This document shows positions 27,041 through 36,429 of a stretch of DNA of 64,000 nt, piece by piece. Under the pieces are notes generated by a model that saw only the letters and a list, made by a program, of their open reading frames with translations, made no database searches and was not told the origin of the DNA. Within the stretch, counting starts at the first letter, position 1. Every line of letters begins with the position of its first letter. Origin of the DNA: Wenyingzhuangia gilva (GTDB lineage: Bacteria > Bacteroidota > Bacteroidia > Flavobacteriales > Flavobacteriaceae); NCBI RefSeq assembly GCF_030519655.1, contig NZ_JAUMIT010000003.1, positions 1-64,000 on the forward strand. The letters are read 5' to 3'. The translations under genes were made by a program, and so were the position numbers.

Positions 27041-27920
27041 ATAAGCTTTTAACAATTCCATCAGAAAGTCCAATTTTTGGCACATATATTTTTTTAGCAT
27101 CTGACCATTTCATGGCAGAAACATAAATTTTAGTCGCTGGTATAATTACATCGGCTCTATCCTGATTTAAGTTTAATTCAGAAATACGTTCGTCGTAAGT
27201 CATTGCTTTTAAATATTTGTAATTCGCTTTCATGTATATAAAAGAAAGTGGAGAACCATCTGTTCTTCCAGACATTTTATATATTTTGTTAATGTTTCCT
27301 CCGGAACCAATTAAGCTAATATTTTTAATGCCTTTGGTGTTGTGTTTTACCCATTCTTTCATTTCGTCCCAAATATCACTCAAAGCATCTTTTTGGTTTA
27401 ACATACGTACGGTACCCACTTTAAAAGATTTAGAGTTGGCAATTTCTCCTTTTTTATAAATGGTCATTTCTGTACTTCCTCCACCAACATCAACATAAAG
27501 ATAAGATTTGCTATTATCTAACAATTCCCCTAAATCTGTTGCAGCAATAATTTGAGCTTCAATTTCACCATCAATGATGTCAATTTTAATTCCAGATTTT
27601 TTTAGAATTCTATTGATAACATATTCTCCATTAGAAGCATCTCTCATGGCTGAGGTAGCACAAGCTTTGTATTTTTCAACTTTGTGAACGCTCATTAACA
27701 ATTGAAAGGCATTCATAGCATCTGTAAGCCTCATAATATTTTTTTCTGAGATTTCTCCCACACCAAAAGTATCTTCTCCTAAACGGATTGGAACACGAAC
27801 CAAAGCAGATTTTTTAAACTTCACTTTGTCGTTTTCATCATTCTCAATGATGTCGGCAATCAATAATCTTACTGCGTTGGAACCAATATCAATGGCTGCA
27901 TATTTTCTTATACGAATCAA
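27021..27920 (-). CDS. ppx: Ppx/GppA family exopolyphosphatase
   Basis: 299 residues. The actin-like phosphatase fold is shown by AAIDIGSNAVRLLIAD at the N-terminus, ATSAMRDASNG in the middle and YVDVGGGSTEMTIY, the second phosphate-binding loop. The protein has only the first two domains, as in short bacterial Ppx, which cleave inorganic polyphosphate or pppGpp. It lies 23 bases after a SixA-like gene and overlaps the cyclophilin gene downstream. No polyphosphate kinase is in the window. Confidence 0.9.
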   Translation of the reverse strand: MIRIRKYAAIDIGSNAVRLLIADIIENDENDKVKFKKSALVRVPIRLGEDTFGVGEISEKNIMRLTDAMNAFQLLMSVHKVEKYKACATSAMRDASNGEYVINRILKKSGIKIDIIDGEIEAQIIAATDLGELLDNSKSYLYVDVGGGSTEMTIYKKGEIANSKSFKVGTVRMLNQKDALSDIWDEMKEWVKHNTKGIKNISLIGSGGNINKIYKMSGRTDGSPLSFIYMKANYKYLKAMTYDERISELNLNQDRADVIIPATKIYVSAMKWSDAKKIYVPKIGLSDGIVKSLYAGIIE

Positions 27921-27943
27921 AATAGTCTCTTTTAAATTAGTAT

Positions 27944-28435
27944 TTAATCTTTATGATTTACAGGAAATTCTTTTAATACTGTTTTACCAGATTTAATGTT
28001 TTTCCAGTGTTCCGTGTCAAATTGAATTCCGATAACACCACAGGTGGGTACGTGAGAGATAGGTTTACTACCAAAGGTATTTACAAAAGTGTTAATTCCG
28101 TGATCGTGGCTAAATACAATGGCAGAATCATAAGCGTCGTCTAAAGCACGAATGGTTTTTACCAAATAGCCATCACTAAAGCTGTACAAAGATTTGCTTA
28201 TTTTTAAGTTTGCCATGGGAAATCCCATTACATTACAAAAAATAATTCCAGTATGTAATGCTCTATTGGCACAACTTGCTATAAAAGCATCTGGTTTTTT
28301 AATTTTATCTTTAAGAACATTGGCTAATAAATAAGCATCTTTAATACCTCTCTTTTTTAGCGGTCTGTCTATATCTTGAATTCCTTCATACTCCCACGAA
28401 GATTTTGCGTGTCTTACAATGTAAATAGTTTTCAT
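27944..28435 (-). CDS. SixA-like histidine phosphatase
   Basis: 163 residues from the ATG at 28435. It begins MKTIYIVRHAKSSW, the RHA catalytic motif with phospho-acceptor His, and has SHDHGI for the second catalytic His. The small size and the HAKSSW form match the SixA branch of the histidine phosphatase family, which removes phosphate from phospho-His proteins or small metabolites. It is part of a minus-strand run pdxH, sixA-like, ppx, cyclophilin with short gaps. Confidence 0.85.
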   Translation of the reverse strand: MKTIYIVRHAKSSWEYEGIQDIDRPLKKRGIKDAYLLANVLKDKIKKPDAFIASCANRALHTGIIFCNVMGFPMANLKISKSLYSFSDGYLVKTIRALDDAYDSAIVFSHDHGINTFVNTFGSKPISHVPTCGVIGIQFDTEHWKNIKSGKTVLKEFPVNHKD

Positions 28436-28448
28436 GTAAATCGTTTTT

Positions 28449-29096
28449 TTATGGAGCCAATCTTTCGATTTTCCATTCAAAATTTTCTAATAATGTATAT
28501 CTAATTCTATCATGCATTCTGTTGGGTCTTCCTTGCCAAAACTCAACAGATATAGGTTTAATAATGTATCCTCCCCAATGTTCTGGTCTTGGAATTTCTT
28601 GTCCTTCAAATTTTTTTGTAAACTCTTCTAGTTGATTGTTTAAAATATCTTTGGAGGCTACTACTTCACTTTGATTAGATGCCCATGCTCCTAATTTACT
28701 ACCCTCAGGTCTACTTTCAAAATAACCATCTGATAAATTTGCTGATATTTTTTCAGCTTTTCCTTTAATAATAACTTGCCTTTCTTGATGTTCCCAGAAA
28801 AACGAAGCACAAACATTGGGATTGTTGGCAATGGCTTTTCCTTTTTCGCTATTGTAGTTGGTGTAAAATACAAATCCTTCCCACGTAAAACGTTTTAAAA
28901 GTACAATTCTACTTTTAGGAAATCCATCCAAACCAATACTAGCAATGTTCATGGCATTGGTTTCTGATCCACTTTCAGCACCTTCGGCTTCATGAAACCA
29001 TTGTTGAAAAAGCTCAATAGGAGTTTCGGGAACATTTGCTTTTAGCAATTCTCCTTTTTGATATACTTTACGATAATTACTTAAATCGTTGTTCAT
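28449..29096 (-). CDS. pdxH: Pyridoxamine 5'-phosphate oxidase PdxH
   Basis: 215 residues, the usual size. It shows the FMN-binding split-barrel with [20 protein letters not shown], the PLP-site segment [14 protein letters not shown] and the C-terminal signature [14 protein letters not shown]. It makes pyridoxal 5'-phosphate from pyridoxine or pyridoxamine phosphate. The start overlaps the stop of the upstream sodium symporter gene by 4 bases (ATGA), so the two are probably translated from one message. Confidence 0.95.
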   Translation of the reverse strand: MNNDLSNYRKVYQKGELLKANVPETPIELFQQWFHEAEGAESGSETNAMNIASIGLDGFPKSRIVLLKRFTWEGFVFYTNYNSEKGKAIANNPNVCASFFWEHQERQVIIKGKAEKISANLSDGYFESRPEGSKLGAWASNQSEVVASKDILNNQLEEFTKKFEGQEIPRPEHWGGYIIKPISVEFWQGRPNRMHDRIRYTLLENFEWKIERLAP

Positions 29097-30553
29097 TTTT
29101 TTTGTTTGATAAGATAAAGTCCTATGTATGTGAGTGTTCCGTTTAATAACAATAATTCATATCCAAATTGAAATCCGTTGAACAGTAAGGTACTATTCTC
29201 ATTGATAAAATAACTAAAAATTATGGCAATAATGGTAATAAATAACACCCATTTGTCGTGAATTTTATGTTTGGTAAAAATTCCAAAAGCAAATAGCCCT
29301 AAAAGAGGTCCATAGGTATAAGTAGCTACTTTTAATAAATTGCTAATGACATTCTCACTCAAAATATATTTAAAAGAAATAATGGTTAATATTAAAACTA
29401 AGGACATGTAAATATGTGTTTTCTTTCTGATTTTTTCTTGTTCTTTTTTAGGTTTGTTTTCAATCTTTAAAAAATCGATACAAAAAGAAGTGGTTAAAGA
29501 AGTCAAAGCACTATCGGCACTAGAATATGCAGCAGCAATTAATCCTAATAAAAAAACAATAGAGGCTCCAAGACCCAATCCTCCGTTTAGGGCTATTTCA
29601 GGAAATAACAAATCTGTTTTTGTTTTTCCATCTTGAACAGGGATGGCAATTCCTTCTTGTTGAGCATAAGTAAATAATAAGGCTCCTAATAGTAAAAACA
29701 AAAAGTTGATGATGACCAAAGACGGGGCAAAAGACAACATATTCCATTGCGCTTCTTTGGTATTTTTACAAGCCAAGTTTTTTTGCATCATGTCTTGATC
29801 TAATCCTGTCATCGCAATGGCAATAAAAGCCCCTCCTAAGATCGATTTTATCCAATGTTTTTTATCGTTAAAATCATCATTAAAAAAGATTTGTCCGTAG
29901 TTTTTATATTCTTTAGAAGCAATAAAATCGAATAAATTGGTGTCTAATTTTTGTAATAAAATATATCCAATTACCATTAAGGCTATCAGCATAAATAAAG
30001 TTTGAAGCGTATCTGTCCATATAATGGTTTTAATTCCACCTTTAAAAGTGTAGATCCAAATTAATAAAACAGAAAAAACTACCGTAAGCTCAAAAGGTAC
30101 GTGCCAAGCATCAAAAATAAAATATTGTAAAACTAGCGCAACCAAATACAATCTAAACGAGGCTCCTAATACTCGTGAAACTAGAAAAGAAGCAGCTCCT
30201 ACTTTGTGACTATTATTTCCAAAACGCTGTTCTAAATAGCCATAAATAGAGGTGATGTTGTATTTGTAGTAAAGCGGAATCAGTATGTAAGCAATGACCA
30301 TATAACCTAAAAAGTAACCGATTACGACTTGCATATAGCTAAACTGACTGGTAGCTACCCAACCCGGAACAGAAATAAAGGTGACTCCAGATAAAGAAGC
30401 CCCAATCATTCCAAAAGCAACCACGTACCAAGGTGCTTTTTTATTGGCTTTAAAAAAAGTTTCGTTGTTGTTTTCTTTTCCTGTTAATAAAGAAATTAAG
30501 TATAAAACTATAAAATATGCACCGACTAAAAGAGCTATCGTAATAGGAGTCAT
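29093..30553 (-). CDS. Sodium:solute symporter family transporter
   Basis: 486 residues, about 13 membrane helices. Sequence features of the SSS family are present: [18 protein letters not shown] near the N-terminus (the Na+ site and unwound helix), [13 protein letters not shown], and [14 protein letters not shown] in the middle. It moves a sugar, amino acid or other small solute with Na+; the substrate is not evident. It is coupled to pdxH by a 4-base overlap. Its start is divergent from recR. Confidence 0.85.
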   Translation of the reverse strand: MTPITIALLVGAYFIVLYLISLLTGKENNNETFFKANKKAPWYVVAFGMIGASLSGVTFISVPGWVATSQFSYMQVVIGYFLGYMVIAYILIPLYYKYNITSIYGYLEQRFGNNSHKVGAASFLVSRVLGASFRLYLVALVLQYFIFDAWHVPFELTVVFSVLLIWIYTFKGGIKTIIWTDTLQTLFMLIALMVIGYILLQKLDTNLFDFIASKEYKNYGQIFFNDDFNDKKHWIKSILGGAFIAIAMTGLDQDMMQKNLACKNTKEAQWNMLSFAPSLVIINFLFLLLGALLFTYAQQEGIAIPVQDGKTKTDLLFPEIALNGGLGLGASIVFLLGLIAAAYSSADSALTSLTTSFCIDFLKIENKPKKEQEKIRKKTHIYMSLVLILTIISFKYILSENVISNLLKVATYTYGPLLGLFAFGIFTKHKIHDKWVLFITIIAIIFSYFINENSTLLFNGFQFGYELLLLNGTLTYIGLYLIKQKK

Positions 30554-30628
30554 TCATTTTGTTTTAGGTACTACCAAATTAAATATTTTTTTTATTCTGT
30601 AACGCTATATGTGTACATTTGTGGACTT

Positions 30629-31246
30629 ATGGATTTTTCATCAAAACTTTTAGAAAATGCAGTGAATGAGGTTTCTCAATTACCAGGAATTGGTAAAAGA
30701 ACCGCATTGCGTTTGGTATTACATTTACTTAGGCAGCCTAAGGAACAAACACATTATTTAACCAAAGCTTTAGATACTTTGGTTAATGATATTAAACTTT
30801 GTAAAAGTTGTCACAACATTTCAGATGTAGAGCTTTGTGATATTTGTTCTAGTCACAAAAGAGACGAAACTATTGTTTGTGTGGTAGAAGACGTAAGAGA
30901 TGTGATGGCCATTGAAAATACTTCTCAATTTCAAGGATTGTATCATGTGTTAGGTGGAAAAATTTCTCCAATGGAAGGAATAGGTCCAGGGCATTTAAAA
31001 ATAGATAGTCTTTTAGAAAAAGTAAAATCTGGAGTAGTTAAAGAATTGGTTTTTGCTTTAAGTTCTACCATGGAGGGAGATACCACAAACTTTTATATTT
31101 ACAAACAGATTAAAGATTTTGATGTAAAAATATCTGCCATTGCCAGAGGGATTTCCGTAGGAGATGAGTTAGAATATGCTGATGAAGTTACTTTAGGAAG
31201 AAGTATTGTGAATAGAATTCCTTTTGAAAACTCACTTAGACAATAA
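30629..31246 (+). CDS. recR: Recombination mediator RecR
   Basis: 205 residues from the ATG at 30629 ([12 protein letters not shown]); the frame extends upstream to a GTG, but homology favours this start. It has a helix-hairpin-helix ([12 protein letters not shown]), a four-Cys zinc finger ([16 protein letters not shown]) and a Toprim domain ([14 protein letters not shown]). RecR works with RecO or RecF to load RecA on gapped DNA. A TACATTTG at 30614-30621 matches the Bacteroidota -7 element only 8 bases before the start, so a very short leader is possible. The 3' end overlaps the convergent lipoprotein gene by 15 bases. Confidence 0.95.
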   Translation: MDFSSKLLENAVNEVSQLPGIGKRTALRLVLHLLRQPKEQTHYLTKALDTLVNDIKLCKSCHNISDVELCDICSSHKRDETIVCVVEDVRDVMAIENTSQFQGLYHVLGGKISPMEGIGPGHLKIDSLLEKVKSGVVKELVFALSSTMEGDTTNFYIYKQIKDFDVKISAIARGISVGDELEYADEVTLGRSIVNRIPFENSLRQ

Positions 31247-31939
31247 TTTAAGTGCTGATGCTGTTTTTGAAGTGGGAAAATACAAAACAGCATAATTTGT
31301 AGCATCAAAGTTATAGACAAAAACAGATAATGTAGCGGTACTTTTTTTAAAGTTATTGCAGTATAAAGTTCCACTTCCCAGTTCTTCATAAGCTACTGTT
31401 CCTTGTAAAACATATCTTTCGTTTAGAAAATCTAGTACTAAATCTTCGTAGTTGTTTTTATTTACAAGCACTCGTACGTATTCTAATTTATTTTCTTTAT
31501 TAAAAGTGTAGCTAATAAAATTTGAAGCATCAGAGTAATTATTATACTTGATAAAATTTTCACTGTATTCATTAGGAGCTCCTAATAGCGTAATGAATTC
31601 TTCTTTTGTGAGTTTAAAATCTAATAGCGGATCTGGATATAAAGTATATCTAGGGTTTACTTTAATAGAATGTTGAATATTGTAAATTTCATTAGAGATA
31701 AGAATGGTTGTGTTTCCAACATAACCAGCAGTTACCAATCCATTATCGGTTACAGTAGCATGAAATTCATCTTCTGATTCAAAAAGAATATCTAAATCAG
31801 AAATGGCTTTTATTTGAAATTGATCTCCTTTATATAGAGATTTACTGGTTGTTGCTACTGTAATACCAGTATTTATATTTTCCTGTTTTGAGCAAGCCAA
31901 AAGAATGATAGAGAAAAGTAGGAATGCATTTTTTTTCAT
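31232..31939 (-). CDS. Lipoprotein with bacterial Ig-like (BIG2-type) N-terminal domain
   Basis: 235 residues. SPII signal with lipobox LLAC (Cys16). Residues about 28-95 look like a bacterial Ig-like domain ([19 protein letters not shown] is the usual G-x-V-T-A-x-x-G-x-T core). The rest is an uncharacterised alpha/beta part with no catalytic motif I recognise. A role in the cell envelope is likely; the exact function is unknown. It shares 15 bases of its 3' end with recR on the opposite strand and lies 17 bases after the acyltransferase gene. Confidence 0.65.
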   Translation of the reverse strand: MKKNAFLLFSIILLACSKQENINTGITVATTSKSLYKGDQFQIKAISDLDILFESEDEFHATVTDNGLVTAGYVGNTTILISNEIYNIQHSIKVNPRYTLYPDPLLDFKLTKEEFITLLGAPNEYSENFIKYNNYSDASNFISYTFNKENKLEYVRVLVNKNNYEDLVLDFLNERYVLQGTVAYEELGSGTLYCNNFKKSTATLSVFVYNFDATNYAVLYFPTSKTASALKLLSK

Positions 31940-31956
31940 ACCATTACTATATGATA

Positions 31957-32781
31957 TTATTCTTCTTTACTATCAGAGCTCCAAAATTCTCTTTGTTTGT
32001 TTAATTCTCTTTCTTGTGCTGCATATTCTTCTACAGAAATTACTTTTAAGAATGAAGGATGTTGCTCAATAGCGTATTCAATTTTCTTTAAAATATCATT
32101 TGCATCTTCTGTATCGTAATCAATTTCCAAAGGTGGTTTGATGACCATAGATTGTAGAATACCTCTTTTTTTAATCATCAATCCTTTTTTATCAAAAGAA
32201 CGTCTAAAACCATCAATAACAATAGGAATTACAATGGGTTGGTAGGTTTTAATTAAATGTGCTGTTCCTCTTCTTACAGGGTTAAAAGGTTTGGTGGTTC
32301 CTTGCGGAAACGTAATTACCCAACCATCATCTAAAGCTTTTTTAATATTAGAAATGTCAGACATTTTAACTTGTCTATTTACTTCTTTACCGGCTGCTCT
32401 CCACGTTCTTTCAATAGAAATAGAACCTGCATAAGCAAATATTTTAGGTAATAAGCCTTTTTTCATCGTTTCTAAAGCAGCGATGTAGTAAAGATTTAGT
32501 TTAGGTTTTAATAAGTAAGTCCATCTTTTTAAAGAATTATCTCTACCATTTAAGGTTGCAAAAAACACATGGTACATGGCAGCAACATCAGCAAAATAAG
32601 TTTGATGGTTTGAAATGAATAGAACTTTATTGTCAGGAAGGTCTTTTAAAATTTCAGAACCCTCAATGTTTAATTTGTTAAAACCGTTATATCTACGGTA
32701 AGAAACAATACCAAAAATACTAATGATTATTTTTTTGAGAAAAAGGTAATGCCCAAAAGGGTTCTTTTTAAATAGGCTCAT
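31957..32781 (-). CDS. 1-acyl-sn-glycerol-3-phosphate acyltransferase (PlsC-like)
   Basis: 274 residues. The PlsAT fold is shown by ISNHQTYFADV, the catalytic His/Asp block, and FPQGTTKPF, the phosphate-binding block, followed by IPIVIDGFRR. Note that the His and Asp are separated by five residues (HQTYFAD) and not the four of the classical HX4D motif. From memory, related Flavobacteria proteins have the same spacing. It should make phosphatidic acid from lysophosphatidic acid at the inner membrane, or acylate a related lipid. Confidence 0.8.
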   Translation of the reverse strand: MSLFKKNPFGHYLFLKKIIISIFGIVSYRRYNGFNKLNIEGSEILKDLPDNKVLFISNHQTYFADVAAMYHVFFATLNGRDNSLKRWTYLLKPKLNLYYIAALETMKKGLLPKIFAYAGSISIERTWRAAGKEVNRQVKMSDISNIKKALDDGWVITFPQGTTKPFNPVRRGTAHLIKTYQPIVIPIVIDGFRRSFDKKGLMIKKRGILQSMVIKPPLEIDYDTEDANDILKKIEYAIEQHPSFLKVISVEEYAAQERELNKQREFWSSDSKEE

Positions 32782-32840
32782 TGTATCTATATATTATTTA
32801 ATATGAATAGGATCGCAAATTTACAATATTTTACCCCTTA

Positions 32841-33470
32841 TCATAAGTTTTTTAAAACTTCTTTCACTTCACTCAAAATCATTGCTGTAGCTCCCCATAC
32901 ACAATGTTTGTTAAACATAAAACAAGGAACTTCTGCGTGGTTTGCATATGAGGTAGCGGTTTTAAAGGTAGTTAAATTATTAGGATTTAAAAGTTCTTCC
33001 AAGGTAAGATGTATAATTTCCTCAACCTCATAGTTTTTGCTAAATATAGGAGTGTAGGGGATGGTGGCTAGATAAGAATCTACTTCAAAATTACTGGGAG
33101 GTATGTATATGGTGCTAAGTTGTTTGTGTACGGTGATATCTGTTTGTGGTAAACCGACTTCTTCATATGTTTCTCTTATCGCTGTAGTTTCCAAATCTCT
33201 ATCCTCAGGATTTTTTTTACCTCCTGGAAAGCTAATTTGGTTGCTATGTGTTCCTTTATAATGTGCTCTTTTGGTTAGTAAAATAGTAGTTTCTTGTTTT
33301 TGATTAGGGTATAATAAAACCAAAACACCTGCTTTTTTAGCTGAGATAGGAATGTTATATTTGGTAAACAAAGGTCTTTGTAATGGCGATAAAGTTTTAT
33401 GAGCTTCAATACCAGGAAGTGGCATTTTTATCAATTGATCTATATTGCTATATAAATAATCAAATTCCAT
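32841..33470 (-). CDS. NUDIX hydrolase, CoA pyrophosphatase type
   Basis: 209 residues. The CoA pyrophosphatase (UPF0035/NudL) pattern is visible: ILLTKRAHYKGTHSNQISFPGG followed, within the Nudix helix, by AIRETYEEVGL. Written in pieces: LLTKR, then H-x-x-Q-x-x-FPGG, then RETYEEVG. The enzyme cleaves CoA or acyl-CoA to 3',5'-ADP and phosphopantetheine. It is divergent from the small membrane protein at 33488, with 17 bases between the starts. Confidence 0.85.
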   Translation of the reverse strand: MEFDYLYSNIDQLIKMPLPGIEAHKTLSPLQRPLFTKYNIPISAKKAGVLVLLYPNQKQETTILLTKRAHYKGTHSNQISFPGGKKNPEDRDLETTAIRETYEEVGLPQTDITVHKQLSTIYIPPSNFEVDSYLATIPYTPIFSKNYEVEEIIHLTLEELLNPNNLTTFKTATSYANHAEVPCFMFNKHCVWGATAMILSEVKEVLKNL

Positions 33471-33487
33471 TTTAATAAGGTAATAAT

Positions 33488-33754
33488 ATGAAATCTAAAT
33501 ATATAAAATTATTAGCGAGTATTATATTAGATGTCTTGGGAATGCTTCCTTTTTTTGTTCCCGGATTGGGAGAAATGGTTGATGTTGTTTGGGCTCCTTT
33601 ATCAGCATATTTAATTGTAAAAATTTATCAGAATAAAGTTTCTAAATATACTGCTGTGATTGGTTTTATAGAAGAGGCTTTGCCCTTTACAGATTTTGTA
33701 CCCACTTTTACCATTACTTGGTTATTAAGTTTATGGTTAGATAAAAACGATTAA
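33488..33754 (+). CDS. Small membrane protein of unknown function
   Basis: 88 residues with three hydrophobic segments (about 8-24, 32-46 and 70-84). The first ends in a Pro/Gly-rich turn (PFFVPGLGEMVDVVWAP). The frame is well kept and its codon use is like that of its neighbours. I do not recognise the family. The stop overlaps the stop of the convergent 98-residue membrane-protein gene by 4 bases. Confidence 0.65.
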   Translation: MKSKYIKLLASIILDVLGMLPFFVPGLGEMVDVVWAPLSAYLIVKIYQNKVSKYTAVIGFIEEALPFTDFVPTFTITWLLSLWLDKND

Positions 33755-34047
33755 GCTTTTTTTAACTTCATTCTTACCATCATTTTGGTTTGCATATTTT
33801 TAAAAAACTGATACTGCCCAACAAGCCAACCTACGTAGGGCAAAGTGAATTGATAAACAAAAATGACAGGAACAATATAAAGGATGTAAAAAATAACAAT
33901 ATTCAAGTTTTCCTTGGTAACTCCTATTTGACCTAAAATAGGTCTAACAATAAAAGCTGCAAAAGAACCATTTATACTAAAAGCAATGATGATTGCCAAT
34001 ACCTGCCAATTAGATGTTAATCCCCAACGTTCTTTTAATTTCTCCAT
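33751..34047 (-). CDS. Small membrane protein (DUF6787-like)
   Basis: 98 residues from the ATG at 34047 (MEKLKERWGLTSNWQ); 7 extra codons upstream are possible but less likely. Two membrane helices (about 17-37 and 47-66) and a basic tail. The start resembles a small Flavobacteria membrane family that I recall as DUF6787; function unknown. It overlaps the convergent small gene by 4 bases and lies 50 bases after a DCC thiol oxidoreductase gene. Confidence 0.65.
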   Translation of the reverse strand: MEKLKERWGLTSNWQVLAIIIAFSINGSFAAFIVRPILGQIGVTKENLNIVIFYILYIVPVIFVYQFTLPYVGWLVGQYQFFKNMQTKMMVRMKLKKA

Positions 34048-34097
34048 ATATAAAACTTTAAAAAGCAAAAATAAACTATAAAATTAAGAAGGACTAT

Positions 34098-34529
34098 TTA
34101 TAAAAATTTATTTTTTAATTCAGGTGTAGGAATCATGCAAGACGTTTGTTTTCCAAACCATTTATATCTGTTTTTAGCAATAAAATCATAAACCAAATCT
34201 CTCATAGGTTTTGGAATGATGTAAAAAATATATAATAAAGGATACAATCCTCTTAATTGTTTTGCAACTCTTAAGGCTGCGCTAGATTTGGTGTATATTT
34301 TTTTAGGAGTTAATAATATAATAGAATCAATACCTTTAAAATTGTTTGGATTTTTTTCTAAATAATGAATGATATCAGGGTTTTGTAACGGAGCAAATAG
34401 AAATCTGTTTTTTACATCATTTTTAATAACCAGTTGAACAGAATGGTTACAAAGATTACAGACTCCATCAAACAAAAGGATTGGTTGTTTCTTTACAATA
34501 TCTTCAATGTTTTTCAAACCATTACTCAT
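34098..34529 (-). CDS. DCC family thiol-disulfide oxidoreductase (DUF393)
   Basis: 143 residues. The defining DxxCxxC motif is seen at the start of the fold: LFDGVCNLCNHSV, with the Asp and both Cys. Downstream are FLFAPLQ and later RDLVYDFIAKNRYKWFG, both typical of the family. DCC proteins are thioredoxin-fold enzymes of poorly known role. No signal peptide, so cytoplasmic. Divergent from the outer-membrane protein gene at 34586, with 56 bases between the starts. Confidence 0.88.
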   Translation of the reverse strand: MSNGLKNIEDIVKKQPILLFDGVCNLCNHSVQLVIKNDVKNRFLFAPLQNPDIIHYLEKNPNNFKGIDSIILLTPKKIYTKSSAALRVAKQLRGLYPLLYIFYIIPKPMRDLVYDFIAKNRYKWFGKQTSCMIPTPELKNKFL

Positions 34530-34585
34530 TTTGATTCCTTAAATTTGTGCCCATTTTAAGAACAAATATACTTATTTAAAATACC

Positions 34586-35410
34586 ATGAGAATTATAAAA
34601 ATTTTATTGTTGATTGTTGTTGCTACCTCAGCAGTACAGGCTCAAGAAACAGAATTTAAAAACAAAGGAAAGTTTTATGCTTACTGGGGGTGGAATCGTG
34701 CTGCTTACACACAGTCGGATATTCACTTTAAAGGACCCGATTACGATTTTACCTTAACGGATGTAGTCGCAAAAGACAGGCAAACCCCTTTTTCTGTTGA
34801 TAAATATATCAATCCTGCTAACATATCAATTCCACAAACCAATTACGGAATTGGATATTTTTTTAATGAACATTATAGCGTTTTTGTAGGAGTAGATCAT
34901 ATGAAATATGTAACGGTTCAAAATCAATACATGACTATTGATGGGACTATTGGTGCTAGCTATCCTAACTATCAAGGAACCTATAATGGAGATGTAATTC
35001 AGGAAACTGATGATTTTTTAAAGTTTGAACACACTGATGGTCTAAATTACATCCATGTTTCTTTAAACAGATTTGATGATATTAGTAGTAATTTTGGAAT
35101 ACATTCAGAAAATTTTGTGATTAACTTAACAGAAGGAATTGGAGCAGGAATTTTAATGCCAAGAACCAATGTAACTTTATTAGGAAAAGAAAGACACGAT
35201 GATTTTCATGTCTCTGGATATGGGATTTCTGCACAAATGGGATTCAACTTTGTGATTTATAAATACTTTTTTATTCAAACAGATGTAAGAGGAGGATACA
35301 TTAATATGCCTGATATTAGAACTACTTACGACAAAGCAGATTCTGCTTCTCAAGACTTTATTTACATGCAAGCAGCTGTAATGTTAGGGGGAAGGTTTAA
35401 GCTTTTTTAA
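34586..35410 (+). CDS. Outer-membrane beta-barrel protein
   Basis: 274 residues with a signal peptide (cleavage after AVQAQ). The mature part alternates aromatic and polar residues in strand-length segments (FYAYWGWNRAAY, YGIGYFFNEHYSVFVG, GAGILMPRTNVTLL) and ends in LGGRFKLF, with a C-terminal Phe as is usual for BamA-folded barrels. About eight strands are plausible. No catalytic motif is visible; the role is unknown. A terminator follows at 35431. Confidence 0.7.
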   Translation: MRIIKILLLIVVATSAVQAQETEFKNKGKFYAYWGWNRAAYTQSDIHFKGPDYDFTLTDVVAKDRQTPFSVDKYINPANISIPQTNYGIGYFFNEHYSVFVGVDHMKYVTVQNQYMTIDGTIGASYPNYQGTYNGDVIQETDDFLKFEHTDGLNYIHVSLNRFDDISSNFGIHSENFVINLTEGIGAGILMPRTNVTLLGKERHDDFHVSGYGISAQMGFNFVIYKYFFIQTDVRGGYINMPDIRTTYDKADSASQDFIYMQAAVMLGGRFKLF

Positions 35411-35430
35411 ACTACAATATATTGTCATCA

Positions 35431-35465
35431 AAAAAAGGCTTCACTATTTAGTGAAGCCTTTTTTG
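35431..35465. terminator. Bidirectional terminator between a barrel gene and a PPIase gene
   Basis: Stem AAGGCTTCACTA / AGTGAAGCCTT around a TTT-centred loop, with A7 before and T6 after. It lies between two convergent genes and can stop both. Confidence 0.85.
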
Positions 35466-35484
35466 GTTTATGTTATTGTAAAAG

Positions 35485-36417
35485 TTATGCTTTTATCAAT
35501 TCTACATCAAAAATTAAGGTAGCGTTTGGAGGAATTACTCCACCAGCTCCACGAGCACCATATCCTAAGTGAGATGGAATAACCAAACGAGCTTTGTCTC
35601 CAACTTCTAATAATTGAATCCCTTCATCCCATCCAGAGATTACTTGTCCCACTCCAATAGCAAATTCTAAAGGCTCTTTTCTTTTGTATGAAGAATCAAA
35701 TACAGTTCCATCAGCCAATTGTCCTTTGTAGTGTACAGACACCATTTTTCCTTTAGCAGCCTTTTTACCAGAACCACTAGATTGAAGAATTTTATATCTT
35801 AATCCACTATTGGTTTTATCGTAACCAGCAGCTAATTTTTCTAACTCCATTTCAGCTGCTTCTTTTTCTGCCTTTAATTTAGCTTCTCTAGCTCCTTCAA
35901 ACTTTCTAAAAGCTTCAATAGCATTAAATTTTTCAGCCGCTTCCCCCACACGAACAATTTCTAAAGATTCAATTAAATCACCTTGTTCAACCAAGTCAAC
36001 AATATCTTGTCCTTCTACTACTTTACCAAACACAGTATGTTTACCATCTAACCATGGAGTAGCGGTGTGTGTAATAAAAAACTGAGAACCGTTGGTTCCA
36101 GGTCCTGCATTTGCCATAGACAATACTCCAGGAGTATCGTGCTTTAATTCTGCAACAATTTCATCATCAAATTTGTAACCAGGGTTTCCTGTTCCAGTTC
36201 CTTGAGGACATCCTCCTTGGATCATAAAATCAGCAATTACACGGTGAAATTTTAAACCATCGTAATAAGGAGTTCCTTGTGGTTTTGCATTGTTTTCCAT
36301 GTTTCCTTCTGCCAAAGCAACAAAGTTACCTACAGTTCCAGGAGTTTTTTCAAACTCTAAGTTTACCAAAATTGCCCCTTTAGAGGTGTTGAATTTTGCG
36401 TACAATCCGTTGTTCAT
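35485..36417 (-). CDS. Cyclophilin-FKBP fusion peptidyl-prolyl isomerase
   Basis: 310 residues with two complete isomerase domains. Residues 1-165 form a cyclophilin ([32 protein letters not shown]). A charged helical linker follows (about 170-200, rich in Lys, Ala and Glu). Residues about 205-310 form an FKBP ([42 protein letters not shown]). No signal peptide, so it should act in the cytoplasm. Proteins with both domain types in one chain are uncommon and known as dual-family immunophilins. It lies 12 bases after an outer-membrane protein gene on the same strand. Confidence 0.92.
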   Translation of the reverse strand: MNNGLYAKFNTSKGAILVNLEFEKTPGTVGNFVALAEGNMENNAKPQGTPYYDGLKFHRVIADFMIQGGCPQGTGTGNPGYKFDDEIVAELKHDTPGVLSMANAGPGTNGSQFFITHTATPWLDGKHTVFGKVVEGQDIVDLVEQGDLIESLEIVRVGEAAEKFNAIEAFRKFEGAREAKLKAEKEAAEMELEKLAAGYDKTNSGLRYKILQSSGSGKKAAKGKMVSVHYKGQLADGTVFDSSYKRKEPLEFAIGVGQVISGWDEGIQLLEVGDKARLVIPSHLGYGARGAGGVIPPNATLIFDVELIKA

Positions 36418-36429
36418 CTTTCTTTTTAT

